The position numbers and the translations under genes are program-made. This document shows positions 57,415 to 59,767 of a stretch of DNA of 59,767 nt, one piece after another. The notes under the pieces were generated by a model that was given only the letters and a program-made list of their open reading frames with translations, was not told where the DNA came from and did no database searches. Position 1 is the first letter of the stretch. The number at the start of each line of letters is the position of its first letter. Where the stretch lies: contig MU621152.1 in NCBI GenBank assembly GCA_025399215.1, forward strand, positions 15,550-75,316. Direction: 5' to 3'. The stretch comes from Globomyces pollinis-pini (lineage: Eukaryota; Chytridiomycota; Chytridiomycetes; Rhizophydiales; Globomycetaceae).

Positions 57415-59767
57415 GACAATGTTGATGAGCAATATTTTTTTGGGGCAACACCAAATCCTTCAATTGGAAATGTGAAATATCAACTGAAAAAGACAATTTG
57501 TAATTGGACCCTTGAGCAATAATAGTCACATAAAATGTTTCATTCTATGAAAATGATTATTAAACTTCAACATGGCATTAGGTCATCCCTAGTAATATGA
57601 AATATAGGAATCCGTAAATCTAATCTTCATCTTTTATGATTGGCGGACAAAAAAGCAAAATCAACTCCACTAACAAAACTTTAAAGCGGTCATCAGAAGA
57701 GTGCATAAATAGATCTAATCGAAATAGAAAGATGAATTAGACTAATTCGATAGAATTTTCATTATATCATTTTAAGAGCATTTTGAGTTGTTAGTTATGT
57801 TAATCACGTGATCTTTAATCCACATCATTACAGAAATACTGTCTTTGATGAGTAAATGCAAGAACGAAACTAGTCACAAAAGAAAAATGTGTCAAATATG
57901 TGATACATGCACAGATTGTATATTGAATTGCAATGAAGTCCATCCTCACGAATTGAAAGAAATGAATTGAATTATACAATCCAATTATGATTTGAATACT
58001 TTCACAATTACCTCTACTACTGATGAACTAAATAATGACTATTCTTTCAATCCTAACGAAATAAATAATCAGGTTCGTTCGACTTATAAGATACAACAGA
58101 ACAACTAGACCATTCAATATGAGATGAAGACAACCAAATGGATTATGATTCAATTACAAAATTTGGAGCAATTATAAATCTGTTAGTTGTTTGTAAACGT
58201 TTTTTCTAATATTTCTATTGAGTGAAAAACATATACAGAATATTTAATTTATGGAGTTCAATAGTATTGATTTTTAAAAAGGCCTATTTTTGCTGATTTT
58301 TCGCTGCGGGGCTCTTAAGTAAGATAAATATACAGCAATTGAAGTCCCCTTTAAGGGTTGTTACACACATACAACTTTTCAAAAACGGAGTAAAGTAGGC
58401 GTTCTCAGGGTGAAAAGCTACAATCTATTATCTCTAAGAATGAGCTTTGGTTTATAGCTCATCATTCATTCAAGTACAAATTGAATTGACATCAAATCTG
58501 AATACCATTCATTCTCGTCATAGCATAGAATTAATACAAACCACAGTATTTTAATATTCTATCACGTTTTATACTGCCTTTTCTTTAATTCCATCTCAAA
58601 TTCATAAGCTTTACACTTGTTCTAATGTACTTTGGTGATAGCTTTTAAAAGAGGTAAATATTTCGACTAATATTATTCACCTTCTAACTTCTTCACAATT
58701 TCTAACTCTATTTGTATGGACTTCTTGAACTGTCCAACGTCAAAGATGCTATTACGGTATGGCACTATTCTAGTAGAGATAGTGATAGTAATAATTTTTC
58801 AAACGCGTCTTGAAAATGAATTATTGCTATCTGATGAATGTCAAATTTTAGATGTTTATTTGAGCTTTACCAAGGAATAGTGATATTTTTATTTTAAAAA
58901 TTAAATTAAATTCCAGTGAGCTAGAGGAATCTATTCAACGATCTATCATTCTCAAAAAATCAGTGTTGTCTAGGTGTGGAAAATTGCTTACAGACCTATC
59001 TAAATTAGTACTAGATTTTGGGTTACTAAATGGTCACGTACCGCACAATTAAATTTAAAAAACATAATAAATCAATGAGTATGTGCTAAATTTTTATTTA
59101 TTGCATATGTCGACGGTCCAAAACGTGGTAAATGCAAATTGCCTGAACGTTGTTTCATCTAAACTTGTTTACAGCTCCTGCTGGACGTCCTAGTGTCTTT
59201 TTTACATGCAGTGGGCTATCAATCACATTATACGGATTCAACAAATAGTTTTCTAATAGTGTTGGTGATGTTAGACAGTTAGAAAGATGAGGCATTCGGA
59301 GTTTTTACAAACGTGGCTTTAAGTTTGAGGTCGACCCTTTTGGGCCGACAGAAGTACAAAATAACACAAAGAAGGATTGAAATAGAATGCATCTCATTCT
59401 TTTTCAGTCCTTTGTTAGTTATCTCATAAATTCAAGATTAAAATATTAGTTTTAAACCCAATCGGTAAGATAGTTATCGATTGTACACAAGAACAACTTA
59501 TTAAGGCCATTGGCCATCCAATTGGTTTCTAAACAAGAAAGAAGAGGAATTGAAAGATATGAAACTTGAAATGAAAGAATTTAAAATGGAGGTTCGTAAT
59601 TCTATCCAACAAACTGGAAATCAAATGCAGAATTTAACGAACATGATTATGATGGCATTTATGAATAAAAAAAGGGAAATTCTAAATTGACACCTTTTCA
59701 AACTAATTTGACACCTTGCCACGATGCGGAAGAATATTATTTCATAATATAAAAGTATTAAAACTAT
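57415..59767. other. Gene-poor terminal stretch with decayed coding fragments
   Basis: This is 2.35 kb without an intact gene. It is AT-rich and holds the broken Cys-rich fragment at 57848-58209. A coiled-coil-like frame near 59540-59690 (ELKDMKLEMKEFKMEVRNS, ending NKKREILN before TGA) has no start. Short direct repeats of TTGACACCTT occur near 59690-59715. I see no tRNA, rRNA, telomere repeat or terminal inverted repeats. Old transposon or gene remnants, or the 5' edge of a gene outside the window, would both fit. Confidence 0.6.
57848..58209 (+). pseudogene. Broken Cys/His-rich coding fragment
   Basis: An ATG-started frame at 57848 encodes a Cys-rich segment (KRKMCQICDTCTDCILNCNE, then VHPHELKEMN). 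It stops at TGA 57968-57970 yet stays open in the same frame through LNNDYSFNPNEINNQ to a TAG at 58106-58108. A second frame resumes with DTTEQLDHSI, another TGA, then DEDNQMDYDSITKFGAIINL to 58209. No GT donor bridges the first TGA. TGA serves as a normal stop in neighbouring genes, so decay is likelier than recoding. The family is not recognised. Confidence 0.4.

Noticed and set aside
57290..57529. Minus-strand 79-residue frame
   Set aside because: Antisense to the last exon of PXMP4, whose sequence is strongly conserved.
57968..57970. TGA as selenocysteine or reassigned codon
   Set aside because: TGA terminates normal genes in the window (Dabb protein, SETD9-like) and no Sec-family context is visible; pseudogene decay is simpler.

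Overview
The window is eukaryotic nuclear DNA from a fungus, very probably an early-diverging one. It is AT-rich and carries about 33 protein genes, which are densely packed on both strands. Fungal signs are a Zn2Cys6 binuclear-cluster transcription factor, a DUF4436 membrane protein, a GT32 (OCH1-type) glycosyltransferase and a Cla4-type PAK with PH and CRIB domains. It also keeps genes that are patchy or lost in Dikarya: a soluble adenylyl cyclase of the ADCY10 type, SETD9-like and TMEM135-like proteins, PXMP4 and NBAS. A Complex I subunit (NDUFB3-like) and histidinol-phosphatase imply respiratory Complex I and histidine synthesis. I cannot name the species.

The most distinctive property is gene architecture. 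Nearly every gene is cut by spliceosomal introns of about 23-35 nt, with GT..AG ends and often a CTAAC- or CTAAT-like branch motif close to the acceptor. Conserved protein motifs only read through if very small exons are accepted: a 4-nt exon followed by a 6-nt exon in the cyclase NTPase domain, a 5-nt exon in a PP1-like phosphatase, an 11-nt exon in the Zn2Cys6 cluster and a 14-nt exon in PXMP4. CDS coordinates below are genomic spans that include introns.

Layout. 0.2-8.4 kb: IPP isomerase, a Sgs1/BLM RecQ helicase, an alpha/beta hydrolase, a Dabb protein, a small RING protein, and a degenerate arginyl-tRNA-synthetase-like protein. 8.5-13.5 kb: two related MATE transporters flanking a leucine-rich gene. 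13.6-20 kb: DUF4436 protein, PP1/PPZ phosphatase, Zn2Cys6 regulator, TLC-domain protein. 20-32.6 kb: FAR1-type DNA-binding protein, giant NBAS/Sec39, LRR membrane protein, SAP18, TMEM135. 32.6-33.7 kb: a gene-poor 1.1 kb with a 24-bp perfect palindrome and a possible MITE. 33.7-38.1 kb: COA4, 2OG-Fe(II) oxygenase, C1D/LRP1, NDUFB3-like, RPB6, HIS2. 38.4-45.3 kb: soluble adenylyl cyclase and GT32 enzyme. 45.4-54.5 kb: unknown basic protein, sugar transporter, Cla4-like kinase, 7TM cysteine-rich receptor-like protein, SETD9, PP2C. 54.7-57.4 kb: unknown Ser-rich protein and PXMP4. 57.4-59.8 kb: gene-poor DNA with decayed coding fragments.

The genes are mostly independent housekeeping and signalling functions. 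No operon-like or biosynthetic cluster is evident. Signalling genes (7TM protein, PAK, PP2C, cyclase, PP1-like phosphatase) are common in the window but need not act together.
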